64,000 nucleotides of DNA from Acetomicrobium flavidum (GCF_900129645.1 NZ_FSQZ01000001.1:1302001-1366000), one strand, 5' to 3'. Counted from the stretch's first letter, positions 1 through 8,326 are shown. Notes: generated by a model from the letters alone, not told the origin. A program made the numbers and translations.

Positions 1-87
1 GTTATCTTGAACTTGATATAGCGAAATGCCCCTTCCTCTGGCATTACGAGTCTTAGTAGTCCTGCAACCGACATACACATATTTCAT
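1..87 (-). CDS. Lactonase-family beta-propeller protein, 5' fragment
   Basis: Only the first 29 codons lie in the window. The start is an ATG at 87 behind a good ribosome site (GAGGGGGAG, seven bases upstream) that overlaps the aconitase stop codon. The visible N terminus (MKYVYVGCRTTKTRNARG, then GISLYQV) resembles the first blade of 6-phosphogluconolactonase-type seven-bladed propellers, which begin with a YVYVG strand and a GxGI-xxY strand. Only five bases separate it from the aconitase, so the two are probably co-transcribed. The family call rests on a short stretch and could be wrong. Confidence 0.5.
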   Translation of the reverse strand, partial: MKYVYVGCRTTKTRNARGRGISLYQVQDN

Positions 88-91
88 GGAA

Positions 92-2041
92 TTACTCCCC
101 CTCGCGCAATTGAGCCTTTATGAACAACAGTAAGCCACCGTGTAGCAAAATATCTACATAATAATCTGATATATCTAAATTTACAGCAAAATTCCTTCTC
201 TTTGTCAGATTGTTAATTGTAATTTTTTTATTTTTTATCTGTTGTAGCAAATTTTCAATATTTAATTCATCTTCTTGGTCTATAAAATCATAATCACTTG
301 GATCTTCAAAAACAGTCGGAATAACGCCATGATTTATGAGATTGCTTTTATGAATTCGCGCGAAGGATTTTGCAATGACCATCTTGACACCCAAAAACAT
401 ACAGGTGATGGCAGCGTGTTCACGCGACGATCCCTGTCCGTAGTTGACGCCACCGACTATAATGCTTTGTCCATAAGCTTTAGCGCGTGATACAAAGTCA
501 GGAGCATATCTGTTAAAGGCGAACTCTGCCAGGGCCGGTATGTTTGAGCGCATTGACGAAAACTCGGCACTTGCTGGGGTTATGTCATCCGTGGAGACAT
601 TATCGCCAGCTTTTAGGCTAACCTTGCAGGTAAGGTTATTGCTGGGTGGGGTATTGACCGGAAGAGGCTTAATGTTTGGACCGCGCGTAATTTCAACTTC
701 ACTTCCATCTTTCGCAAAAGGAATCAGCAAATTATCGTTAACGGGGTATTCGTTCGGTTCATGTACATATGCAAGAACAGAAAGATCTCCCATAACCTCG
801 TCCGGGGTAGCAAGTGTTCCCTTAATAGCTGTAGCTGCAGCCACCTCCGGGCTTACCAAATATAGCTCTGCGTCGGAGGTGCCACTTCGACCCTTGAAGT
901 TACGATTACATGTCCTGACGGAGATTCCCTTGGATGGAGGCGCTATGCCTATACCGCAACAGGGGCCACAGGCAAATTCTGTGAAACGAGCCCCTGCGTT
1001 CAGCAATTCTGATATGTATCCATCCTCCAGCAACTTTAAGTAAATCTGACGGGAAGTTATGCCGAAGACCAGGCTGACGTTTTCGTCGACCTTTTCCTCT
1101 CTCAATACCAGTGCAGCTTTCTTGAAGTCACTATATGAGCCATTCGTACAACTCCCTATAAATACCTGTTGAACGGGTTTTTTCTCCGCTTCGCGGACAG
1201 TTTTTACATTATCTGGAAGATGAGGGCAGGCCACAAGGGGTACAAGGGCCCTTAAATCGATGGTTATCTCCTCATCGTACTTGCAACCACTATCGGGCAA
1301 TATTTCTTTATAGTCGGTTTCCCTTTTCTGTGCTTTCAGGAATTCCCTTACTGTTTCGTCTGCCGGGAAAATGGCTGTGGTTGCGCCCAATTCTGCACTC
1401 ATGTTGGCTATGGTCACGCGCTCCGGGACGGAAAGTGTTTTGACGCCGTCGCCAGTAAACTCAAATATCTTACCTATTCCGCCTTTGACGGTAAGCCTTC
1501 TGAGCATTTCTAAAATTACATCCTTAGCCGAAACGCCTGGATTAAGGTTGCCCTCTAGGTTAACCTTAACTATTGCCGGCATCTCTAGTCTAAAAGGGAA
1601 CCCTGCCATGGCTGTGGTGATGTCCATCCCCCCTACGCCTATAGCCAACATTCCTAAAGCCCCACAGCTAGGAGTGTGACTATCTCCTCCTAAAAGAAAC
1701 TCACCAGGTTTGCCAAGTCGGGTGTAATGGATAGTATGGCAAATGCCATTACCTGCCTTCGAAAGGTATACTCCAAACTTTTTGGCGACAGATTGTAAAT
1801 AGATGTGATCATCCGGGGTCTTATTATCGATTTGAAGTAAGTTATGATCGATGTAGCTGACGGATAGTTTAGTTCGCACCCTTGGCAAATCCAGGGATTC
1901 AAAAGCCAGATAGGTCATGACGGCATTTATATCGTGCGTAAGCGTTTGGTCAACTTTCAGCAATAGCTCCTGTCCAATAATCAAATCTGCTGGTCTGCAC
2001 AGATGTGAAGTAATTAACTTTTGTGCCATGTTCTGTTTCAT
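92..2041 (-). CDS. Aconitate hydratase, single-chain LeuCD-like type
   Basis: Interconverts citrate and isocitrate through a 4Fe-4S cluster. In the longest reading frame (start 2080, 662 residues) the cluster cysteines are C311 in GSCTNG and C371/C374 in ACGPCCGIG. The substrate motif GGDSHTP lies near residue 131. The C-terminal swivel domain carries GDNVSTDDITPA and YGQGSSREHAA. The length fits the compact roughly 640-residue bacterial aconitases and is too long for LeuC alone. Several in-frame ATGs crowd the start. I chose 2041 because AAGGAGG lies upstream of it; 2080 and 2029 remain possible. It is divergent from a LysR regulator, which suggests control by that protein. A homoaconitase or methylcitrate role cannot be excluded. 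Confidence 0.85.
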   Translation of the reverse strand: MKQNMAQKLITSHLCRPADLIIGQELLLKVDQTLTHDINAVMTYLAFESLDLPRVRTKLSVSYIDHNLLQIDNKTPDDHIYLQSVAKKFGVYLSKAGNGICHTIHYTRLGKPGEFLLGGDSHTPSCGALGMLAIGVGGMDITTAMAGFPFRLEMPAIVKVNLEGNLNPGVSAKDVILEMLRRLTVKGGIGKIFEFTGDGVKTLSVPERVTIANMSAELGATTAIFPADETVREFLKAQKRETDYKEILPDSGCKYDEEITIDLRALVPLVACPHLPDNVKTVREAEKKPVQQVFIGSCTNGSYSDFKKAALVLREEKVDENVSLVFGITSRQIYLKLLEDGYISELLNAGARFTEFACGPCCGIGIAPPSKGISVRTCNRNFKGRSGTSDAELYLVSPEVAAATAIKGTLATPDEVMGDLSVLAYVHEPNEYPVNDNLLIPFAKDGSEVEITRGPNIKPLPVNTPPSNNLTCKVSLKAGDNVSTDDITPASAEFSSMRSNIPALAEFAFNRYAPDFVSRAKAYGQSIIVGGVNYGQGSSREHAAITCMFLGVKMVIAKSFARIHKSNLINHGVIPTVFEDPSDYDFIDQEDELNIENLLQQIKNKKITINNLTKRRNFAVNLDISDYYVDILLHGGLLLFIKAQLREGE

Positions 2042-2080
2042 GTTAGCTATCATCCTCCTTGTTTGTTTGGTCTTTTGCAT

Positions 2081-2206
2081 CTTAACAGGAAATATTGTTT
2101 TTTTATAATATTAAGTTATAATTATCTTATAAGAAAATGTTATTATTGAAGGAGCAATATCAATATATTGTAATTGCAGTACGATAAAGAGGGTTAAATA
2201 ACAAAG
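2081..2206. promoter_or_regulatory. Divergent aconitase/LysR control region
   Basis: This AT-rich intergenic region holds the start signals of both divergent genes. An inverted repeat GCAAT-N14-ATTGC at about 2154-2177 is near the typical dimensions of a LysR recognition element. I could not fix a convincing -35/-10 pair for either gene. Confidence 0.35.
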
Positions 2207-3136
2207 ATGGATGAGAAAGTGCTTCAATATGTTTTGGCCATTGCAAAAACAAAGAGTTTCACCCAGGCTGCCGAACAGCTTTATGTCAGCCAACCCGCCC
2301 TTAGTCAAGCCATAAAAAGATTGGAATGTGAACTTGAGGTGGAACTGTTTTATAGGGATCGCACAAAGGTCGTGCTCACGCCTGCCGGAGTCATCTTCGT
2401 GGAAGGGGCCAGGGAGATACTAAAACAGGTGGATAATTTGAAACGCCAAATAAAACATTTTAGAGCAAACCCACAAGATACAATTAGCATAGGTGTTTCC
2501 CAATTTTACGGCAAGCATTTCCTTTATTTCCTTATAGATGGTTTAAAGCAAAACTTACCATCTTATCGAATTAAAATTATTGAAGGTGAGTCAAAATTTC
2601 TTGAAAACCTTATTGATCAAGGAAAATTAGATTTTGGGATATTTCCAGCTCCTATTTACAATAAATCAGTTCATTTTACTCCTATATACATAGAAAAAAT
2701 ATTATTTACTTTTAATAAGAGAAATAAAGATGCATTTTCCTTGTTACCTAATGCTTTTGATGGGAAATATATTAATTTATTTTTATATAAAGAATTTCCA
2801 TTTATATTACTTAAGGAAGGTCTAAAGTTGAGGGTATTGGCGGATAAAATTTGTACATCGTATGGTTTTAAGCCAAAAGCTATCTTAGAGTCCGAAAACC
2901 TGGATACTATCTATTCGTTGGTAACACATAATTATGGGGTTGCTTTTTTGCCTAGCACTATATTCCAAAGCATTAATATCGAAAAATCAGAAGTTAGTTT
3001 CTATCCGCTGAAATCTAAACTTAGTAAACGAGACATCGGCATTGCCTATAAGGAAGGATACCTTGACAAGAATCTTGTAAGTAAAGTTGTTCAAAGCATA
3101 GGCAATAAGGTTAGCACGAATAAGAACTTGAAATGA
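2207..3136 (+). CDS. LysR-family transcriptional regulator
   Basis: A 309-residue LysR regulator. Residues 1-60 form the winged helix-turn-helix (FTQAAEQLYVSQPALSQAIK recognition region, then LFYRDR and LTPAG). Residues 90-300 are the periplasmic-binding-protein-like effector domain. It diverges from the aconitase across 126 bp, the usual arrangement for a LysR protein controlling its neighbour, so tricarboxylate or a related acid is a plausible co-inducer (inference). The effector-domain DNA from about 2550 to 2850 is much more AT-rich than the HTH part and the rest of the window. This may reflect a different origin or relaxed codon use. The ribosome site is weak (GAGGG, 13 bases away). Confidence 0.85.
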   Translation: MDEKVLQYVLAIAKTKSFTQAAEQLYVSQPALSQAIKRLECELEVELFYRDRTKVVLTPAGVIFVEGAREILKQVDNLKRQIKHFRANPQDTISIGVSQFYGKHFLYFLIDGLKQNLPSYRIKIIEGESKFLENLIDQGKLDFGIFPAPIYNKSVHFTPIYIEKILFTFNKRNKDAFSLLPNAFDGKYINLFLYKEFPFILLKEGLKLRVLADKICTSYGFKPKAILESENLDTIYSLVTHNYGVAFLPSTIFQSINIEKSEVSFYPLKSKLSKRDIGIAYKEGYLDKNLVSKVVQSIGNKVSTNKNLK

Positions 3137-3191
3137 CGGAGGTCAAAAAATAACTGTGAGTGAAAGACTTTCATGACCTAGTTTACGGGCT

Positions 3192-4160
3192 TTAGTTTTC
3201 TTGCCACCCTTTACTATATGTACTACTATAAATCGCCTCATACAGCCTTTCTCCCAGCCGAATTATTTCATCGACTTTGGCGATCTTCTCTATCCATTCC
3301 TTGGGGATGCCTTCATAGCCGTAGTATATTCCGGCCAATCCGCCGGCAAGGGCGCCAATGGTGTCCGTATCTCCACCGAGATTTACTGCCGTTATGACAG
3401 TGTCTCTGTAGGAATCGTTATTTAGGAAGCACCATAGACAGGCCTCCAGTGAATCTACGACATAACCGCTTGATTTTATGGAATCAATCGGCAGAGATGA
3501 AATATCGGATGCAAGGATTCTGCTAAAATGACTCAACTCCTCAATGTATGGCTCTTTAGAATAATATTTCAAAACGGCATCTTTCATCTTCTCGTAAGCT
3601 GCTTCAGGAGCGTCGCCATTAAACAAATTGATCCCGAATTGAACGTATATTCCGCATGCCATTTGCGATCTTATATGTCCGTGTGTTATGCGCGAGACCT
3701 GGTGAGTGATTTCAAATTGCTCTTCTTCATCCATTTTCTCTACATAAAATATCAACGGCAAAATTCTCATGAGCGACCCGTTGCCGTTGCTGCGTTCATC
3801 CGTAGGTCCAGCTTCTAGGGGATCAACTCCTTTCTTTAAGCGTGAGATGGCGATTTGAGTTGTACCTCCAATATCAAAGGCCTCGCCCCATGGTGTCCAG
3901 TAACCTTCATACATCCATTTGACGAATTTGTCAGCGATATCTCGAAGGTCAAAGCCATTGCAAAGCGATTCGGCCAAACAAAAGGTAAGAGAGCTGTCGT
4001 CTGACCACGTGCCCGGCGGCTGGTTGTGAGTTCCGTATCCCATCATGTCTTTGACGGGATTTCTTCTAAGCTTTTCCCTTGATTGAAACTCCACGGGCAC
4101 GCCTAAAGCATCTCCGATGCATAATCCAAGCAAACCGCCTATGACCTTATCTTTTTTCAT
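3192..4160 (-). CDS. ADP-ribosylglycohydrolase family protein
   Basis: A 322-residue all-alpha, di-magnesium hydrolase of the DraG/ARH type, which removes ADP-ribose from proteins or hydrolyses related N- and O-glycosides. Metal and substrate motifs are in place: GDALG at residues 16-20, WSDDSSLT at about 52-59 and GGDTDT at 262-267. It stands alone, convergent with the LysR gene. There are no nitrogenase or DraT genes nearby, so DraG itself is unlikely. A macrodomain protein at 48.5 kb is a second ADP-ribose-related gene in the window. The substrate is unknown. Confidence 0.85.
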   Translation of the reverse strand: MKKDKVIGGLLGLCIGDALGVPVEFQSREKLRRNPVKDMMGYGTHNQPPGTWSDDSSLTFCLAESLCNGFDLRDIADKFVKWMYEGYWTPWGEAFDIGGTTQIAISRLKKGVDPLEAGPTDERSNGNGSLMRILPLIFYVEKMDEEEQFEITHQVSRITHGHIRSQMACGIYVQFGINLFNGDAPEAAYEKMKDAVLKYYSKEPYIEELSHFSRILASDISSLPIDSIKSSGYVVDSLEACLWCFLNNDSYRDTVITAVNLGGDTDTIGALAGGLAGIYYGYEGIPKEWIEKIAKVDEIIRLGERLYEAIYSSTYSKGWQEN

Positions 4161-4187
4161 GGATGCTCACTTCCTAATTTATGATAA

Positions 4188-4228
4188 AGGCCAGGGTAGT
4201 CTTCGAGGTGGAAGACTTAACCTGGCCT
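4188..4228 (-). terminator. Terminator after the kamA operon
   Basis: A perfect 8-bp stem (AGGCCAGG / CCTGGCCT) is extended by an inner GTCTTC/GAAGAC pairing. On the minus strand it is followed by TTTATCAT. It lies 17 bases past the kamA stop and before the ADP-ribosylglycohydrolase start. Confidence 0.65.
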
Positions 4229-4244
4229 AGTGTTGTTTATTGAT

Positions 4245-5561
4245 CTAAAGGAACGGGCATTCTGGCTTAGAGGTGTTAAGGGACTGATCTTTCTTTTCCT
4301 CCATCCACTGATGCCTCCGTTCCTCCCTCTTGAGTACTTGCGGCTCAAGCTGCAGCCTGCTTCCTTCGAGCAACTCCGAGACGCCTCCGCCTGAAGACAT
4401 CGACTGCCTCATGCATATCTCCTTGCAGCCATGGCAGTGGGAGCTGGCGTCTTCCGGCTCGGTATATACCGTGATGGTCCCTTCGAAGTTCCTGAGCACA
4501 ACCCTTCGCTCGCCCTGGGCCAGCAGGTAGTTTGGCATGAGCGGTATCTTGCCGCCTCCCCCGGGGGCATCTACAACGAAGGTGGGAACGGCCATGCCTG
4601 TCGTATGTCCGCGCAGGAATTCTATGATCTCGATGCCCTTGCCGACGGAGGTGCGAAAATGAGATATTCCTCGAGACAAATCGCATTGGTAAATGTAGTA
4701 TGGACGAACCCTGTTCACCAAAAGCTTGTGAAACAGCTCCTTGAAGATGTATGGGCAGTCGTTGATGCCACGAAGCAGCACGGATTGGTTGCCAAGCGGT
4801 ATACCTGCGTCGGCGAGCATGTTTAAGGCTCTGGTCGAATAGGGCGTAATTTCCTTAGGATGGTTGAAGTGGACGTTGATCCACAGCGGATGAAACTGCC
4901 TTAACATGGAGACCAAAGACCTCGTGATCCTCTGGGGCATCACTGCCGGAACACGCGTCCCTATCCTTATGATCTCGACGTGAGGTATTCGGCGCAAGCT
5001 CATCAAAAGCCACTCCAGGTTTTCGTCTTCCATGGTCAGAGGATCTCCGCCGGTGATCAGTATATCTCTAAGCACGGGGGTCCTTTCGATGTAATCTATG
5101 GCTGCCTGAATTTCCTCCCGGCTTTTCGGCCTGTCCACCTCGCCCGCAAATCGCCTCCTGGTGCAGAACCTGCAGTACATGGAGCACTGGTCGGTCACCA
5201 AAAGTATTCCCCTATCAGGATATCTGTGCACGAACCCAGGGACCGGCGCGTATCTGTCTTCCGCCAAGGGGTCGTAGAAGTCCTCTTCCGCGGTGTATCT
5301 TTCCTTGGAAGTCGGGACGGCCTGCATGCGGATGGGGCAGTTGACGTCGTTTGGATCCATCAGGGTGGCATAGTAGGGGGTGATCGCCATTCGCAGTTCC
5401 AAAAGGTCGTCGTTTAGGGCCTTTTTCTCCTCAGGTGTAAGGGTGATGATCTCGCTTAAAGCCTCAATATCGGTGATGCGGTTGGAGAGCTGCCAATGCC
5501 AATCGTTCCACTCTTCCGGCGTTACGTTCTTCCACAGGGATATTTCCCTATAGTCTCTCAT
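4245..5561 (-). CDS. kamA: Lysine 2,3-aminomutase (radical SAM, PLP)
   Basis: Converts L-lysine to L-beta-lysine. The radical-SAM cluster motif is C126-x3-C130-x2-C133. The PLP lysine is K338 in DAPGGGGK. Both aspartates that hold the lysine side chain in the clostridial enzyme (D293 and D330 there) are present as D294 (YQCDLS) and D331 (FVVDAP); glutamate 2,3-aminomutases replace these. C269 with C376/C379/C383 matches the structural zinc set. So lysine, not glutamate, is the predicted substrate. It is the last gene of a four-gene operon and overlaps the acetyltransferase gene by 14 bases. None of the beta-lysine fermentation genes (kamDE, kdd, kce, kal) is adjacent, which argues for a biosynthetic role. 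Confidence 0.93.
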   Translation of the reverse strand: MRDYREISLWKNVTPEEWNDWHWQLSNRITDIEALSEIITLTPEEKKALNDDLLELRMAITPYYATLMDPNDVNCPIRMQAVPTSKERYTAEEDFYDPLAEDRYAPVPGFVHRYPDRGILLVTDQCSMYCRFCTRRRFAGEVDRPKSREEIQAAIDYIERTPVLRDILITGGDPLTMEDENLEWLLMSLRRIPHVEIIRIGTRVPAVMPQRITRSLVSMLRQFHPLWINVHFNHPKEITPYSTRALNMLADAGIPLGNQSVLLRGINDCPYIFKELFHKLLVNRVRPYYIYQCDLSRGISHFRTSVGKGIEIIEFLRGHTTGMAVPTFVVDAPGGGGKIPLMPNYLLAQGERRVVLRNFEGTITVYTEPEDASSHCHGCKEICMRQSMSSGGGVSELLEGSRLQLEPQVLKREERRHQWMEEKKDQSLNTSKPECPFL

Positions 5562-6057
5562 TGCCTTCTTTGCCTCCCGAAGGATTATTTTTTGATATAA
5601 ATTTATAGAAAGTTACTAAATCATCGCCTTCCCTGTAAAAGGAAGGGATGCGACCGCATACGCGGAAACCCAAGGCCTCATAAAAGGACCTTTGGCCGCT
5701 ATAAGCCTTGCTGCCCGAGGTCTCCAGCCTTATGTTTGCCTTCTCCCTTTTTGCCAGGATCAGAGATTCCATTCTGTTCACCAAGCGTCTGCCGATTCCC
5801 TTGCCCTGATATGAAGGGGATACGACGATCCAATAAAGGTCATAAGTGAACTCGGTCATAGGCGTTTTGCCGTATATCAAAAAGGCGACGTCTTCCCCCT
5901 TATCCTGTTCGGCAAGCAGTATATAGCCTTCCTCGCTTTGCTCGACGAGGCAGTCTTGAAGCACCTCTTCTAGCACTCCTATCTCTGCCTCGTTGAATGC
6001 CTTAGTAGCCCGCGCTATCTCTAAGTACTTCGCATACCGTCTCTCTTGCGAGTCCAT
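5548..6057 (-). CDS. GNAT acetyltransferase, candidate beta-lysine acetyltransferase
   Basis: A 169-residue Gcn5-related N-acetyltransferase with the acetyl-CoA loop QGKGIG at residues 84-89 and the C-terminal FYEALGF motif. The ATG at 6057 has a strong ribosome site (GGGAGG) inside the end of the upstream ATP-grasp gene. This gives a 56-base overlap and probable translational coupling. In methanogens and Bacillus, kamA-type genes pair with an acetyltransferase (AblB/YodP) that makes N-epsilon-acetyl-beta-lysine. This protein is shorter than AblB, so the same reaction is only an inference. The alternative is acetylation of a peptide made by the two ligases. Confidence 0.75.
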   Translation of the reverse strand: MDSQERRYAKYLEIARATKAFNEAEIGVLEEVLQDCLVEQSEEGYILLAEQDKGEDVAFLIYGKTPMTEFTYDLYWIVVSPSYQGKGIGRRLVNRMESLILAKREKANIRLETSGSKAYSGQRSFYEALGFRVCGRIPSFYREGDDLVTFYKFISKNNPSGGKEGNERL

Positions 6058-7039
6058 GATTATCCTCCCTTAATGCTATATCGACTATGTAGGAGACGAG
6101 GGCGTCGTAAGGCAAGCCGCTTCTTTTGCATTGATTCGCAAGGCCACTGTCGATGTTTAAATCGGGGTTGGGGTTTACGTCGATGATGCAAATGCGCCCG
6201 TCCTTTTCCCTCATGTCGACCCTGAAATAGCCCTTGCATGAAAGCGCAATACCTGCACGCCTGGCGATCCAAATCAGATGCTGCCTCATCTCTTCTGTGA
6301 TGAACTTCGGGTTTTCAGGGGTGATCTTGTAGCTTTGGCTTGACTCATCCCACTTGGATCTGTAGTCCAAAAAAGGCATGATTCCCGGATAGTCCTTGTA
6401 ATCTATCATCGATATGCCCAGCACTTCGTATGGCGGGTGTCCTACCAATCCAACGTTAAATTCGCGTCCTTCCAAAAACTCTTCGACTATCACGCCGGCA
6501 GGAAAGGCCGACAATTTGTGCGGCAGGACCTCAGCAAACTGTTCCCTGGAGACGATCAGCGAATTGTCGTCAATGCCAACGCTACCGTCTTCAAAGCGCG
6601 GCTTAACAAAAGCAGGGCAGGGCAACTTATCTAAGTCGTAAAGGATTGACTTTATGCACTTGCCTCGCGGTACGGGCACGCCTTCGCTTGCCAAGAGCTG
6701 CTTTGCCAGGAATTTGTCCAAGGACGAATAAAGGGCGGTCGAGCCGTTGCCGGTAAAGGGAATGTTTAAAGATTCCAAAAACATGGCAAAGGAGACTTCC
6801 TTCATGCTGTCGTCGGAAAATCCTTCAAACAGGTTGAATATGCAGTCCGGGCCATGGCGTAATATCTTTCTTTCAAGTTTGTCCGGATCGCCAAAATCTT
6901 CTTTGGTGATCTCCAGAGTATCGACGATGTAGCCGTTGGATGCTAAAGCACCAGCCACCGAGTCCCTACACCTGAGCGTATCCAACACATCTGGCCTGTC
7001 TGTATCTTCTTTGGCCGTAACAATCAACACTCTCATCAC
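6002..7039 (-). CDS. ATP-grasp ligase, D-Ala-D-Ala-ligase-like (copy 2)
   Basis: A 345-residue ATP-grasp enzyme of the D-alanine-D-alanine ligase superfamily, which joins a carboxylate to an amine through an acyl phosphate. Visible parts are the N-terminal fold with TAKEDTDRPDV, the ATP-binding FVKPRFEDGSVGI and EEFLEGREFNVG, and the magnesium segment DVNPNPDLN. The last segment differs from the NxSPGxT loop of true Ddl enzymes, so peptidoglycan D-Ala-D-Ala is unlikely. It lies three bases behind a second, divergent copy and upstream of GNAT and kamA. I infer that it ligates lysine, beta-lysine or a partner amino acid. Confidence 0.8.
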   Translation of the reverse strand: MMRVLIVTAKEDTDRPDVLDTLRCRDSVAGALASNGYIVDTLEITKEDFGDPDKLERKILRHGPDCIFNLFEGFSDDSMKEVSFAMFLESLNIPFTGNGSTALYSSLDKFLAKQLLASEGVPVPRGKCIKSILYDLDKLPCPAFVKPRFEDGSVGIDDNSLIVSREQFAEVLPHKLSAFPAGVIVEEFLEGREFNVGLVGHPPYEVLGISMIDYKDYPGIMPFLDYRSKWDESSQSYKITPENPKFITEEMRQHLIWIARRAGIALSCKGYFRVDMREKDGRICIIDVNPNPDLNIDSGLANQCKRSGLPYDALVSYIVDIALREDNHGLARETVCEVLRDSAGY

Positions 7040-7042
7040 ACC

Positions 7043-8104
7043 TCACGCTCCCTCATGAAAGAGTCGGTAGCGCTTAAAAGCAGCCTCCAGGATTTTCGAT
7101 ACGAGGTCGTGATAGTTGCCCCCGCTTAACGAATAAAGTATGGGTAGGTCGCTGTAGTAGGGGGAAAGGCCCGGCAAAGGATTGATATCGATGACTCGAA
7201 GGATGCCTGATTCATCCATGCGCATGTCTATGCGAGCGACATCCCGAAGCTCCAGTGCGCGAAATGCATCGATCGCGACGGAAGCAGCCTGTTTGCGGAC
7301 GTTCTCGTCGATGGCCTCCGGTCCTTCGTAGAGTATCTTTTCCTGCCAATCCCTTTTGTGCTCCAGCGAATACAGAAAAATACCATCATTTGAAGGCTTG
7401 CGTTCGGTTATCTTCATCATGCCGATGGCACGGGCATCGCTACCGTTACCGATAACTCCAACGGTTATCTCAACGCCGGGTAGAAAGGCCTCAGCGACAG
7501 CTGGCTGTTTGTATCGCTCAAATATCCTTAAGACGTTTTTGCGTAGCTCCTCTGTGTTCCTGCACAGAGAGTCCTTGAACACGCCTTTGGATGAGCCTTC
7601 CCATCGCGGCTTCGCTATGTAGATTTGGCCATCCCTTTGAAATAAGTGATCTGCCTTATCCAGATCGGCTTCGTCGCGGAAAAGCGCCACAGATGGCACG
7701 GGAACGCCCTCGTGCTTCAATACGAGGTTTGTAAGGTATTTGTCGAGCGATATGCCAAGGGATACGGGGTCTGATCCGCTGTAGGGAATGCCAAGGGATT
7801 CAAGGAGACAGGGAATCTGAGATTCTCTTCCTCTGCCGACACCGGTTCCTTCGGCGATGTTGAAGACAAAATCAGGCCTATTTGTAGTTAGCTTACGAAA
7901 CAATTCTTCATTTTGCTCAAAGAGGGTCGTCTTAAAACCAAAGCTCTCAATTTCGCTAGCCAGGGCATCTACGGTGCTCTGAGAGTCGTACTCTTCGTAT
8001 AGATCATCGGGATCACCTTCGGAGGTAGGTTTTCTTAAATTGAAGATAATGCCGATGACCCTAACTGGTAGGGGTACCTCTTGACTCGATTCTTTATCAT
8101 CCAT
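7043..8104 (-). CDS. ATP-grasp ligase, D-Ala-D-Ala-ligase-like (copy 1)
   Basis: The first gene of the operon, 353 residues, with the same superfamily architecture as its neighbour: YIAKPRWEGSSKGV for ATP binding, AEAFLPGVEITVGV, and DINPLPGLSP for magnesium. The two copies are clearly diverged, so they probably act on different substrates or in consecutive steps. No cell-wall genes (mur, vanX or alr) are nearby, which argues against a plain ddl role. The ATG at 8104 has GAGGTG upstream, part of a small hairpin that could hide the ribosome site. Confidence 0.8.
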   Translation of the reverse strand: MDDKESSQEVPLPVRVIGIIFNLRKPTSEGDPDDLYEEYDSQSTVDALASEIESFGFKTTLFEQNEELFRKLTTNRPDFVFNIAEGTGVGRGRESQIPCLLESLGIPYSGSDPVSLGISLDKYLTNLVLKHEGVPVPSVALFRDEADLDKADHLFQRDGQIYIAKPRWEGSSKGVFKDSLCRNTEELRKNVLRIFERYKQPAVAEAFLPGVEITVGVIGNGSDARAIGMMKITERKPSNDGIFLYSLEHKRDWQEKILYEGPEAIDENVRKQAASVAIDAFRALELRDVARIDMRMDESGILRVIDINPLPGLSPYYSDLPILYSLSGGNYHDLVSKILEAAFKRYRLFHEGA

Positions 8105-8115
8105 CCTTTAAATTC

Positions 8116-8157
8116 ACCTCTTCTTGAGGTTTAAGGTACAGCCCCTTAAAGGGACTG
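8116..8157 (-). promoter_or_regulatory. Leader hairpins over the ATP-grasp ribosome site
   Basis: On the minus strand a 7-bp hairpin (arms 8139-8145 and 8151-8157) is followed by ACCTC-N5-GAGGT (8116-8130). The 3' arm of the second hairpin is the Shine-Dalgarno sequence of the first ligase gene. It could modulate translation; this is seen in sequence only. Confidence 0.35.
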
Positions 8158-8257
8158 CTAAAAAGCTTGAGATCTCATTATTGTAAAGTTTTATGAAACT
8201 GTTCCTTTTTAAGATCGCCTCCTTCGTCGGTTTTATGAATAATTTCTTTGAAACGAA

Positions 8258-8286
8258 ATTATAATAAAAGATGTTAAAATATACAA
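8258..8286 (-). promoter_or_regulatory. Promoter of the ATP-grasp/GNAT/kamA operon
   Basis: On the minus strand, -35 TTGTAT (8281-8286), a 17-base spacer and a perfect -10 TATAAT (8258-8263). The predicted transcript starts near 8251 and has a leader of about 147 nt. Confidence 0.7.
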
Positions 8287-8300
8287 GGCGAATCTCAAGT

Positions 8301-8326
8301 AAAAAATTCCCTCGCTTTTGAGGGAA
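8301..8326 (-). terminator. Minus-strand terminator upstream of the operon promoter
   Basis: A 7-bp perfect stem TTCCCTC/GAGGGAA (8307-8313, 8320-8326) is followed on the minus strand by six T residues (8301-8306). It sits just upstream of the operon promoter, so it would insulate the operon from minus-strand readthrough coming from the DedA side. The rest of the 8105-8413 gap holds the promoter and leader hairpins listed separately. Confidence 0.55.

Noticed and set aside
4245-5561. KamA as glutamate 2,3-aminomutase
   Set aside because: Both lysine-binding aspartates (D294, D331) are present; glutamate-type enzymes replace them.
7043-8104. Plain D-alanine-D-alanine ligase (ddl)
   Set aside because: The terminal metal/substrate loop differs, two copies sit together, and no cell-wall genes are nearby. 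The neighbours are amino-acid-modifying enzymes.
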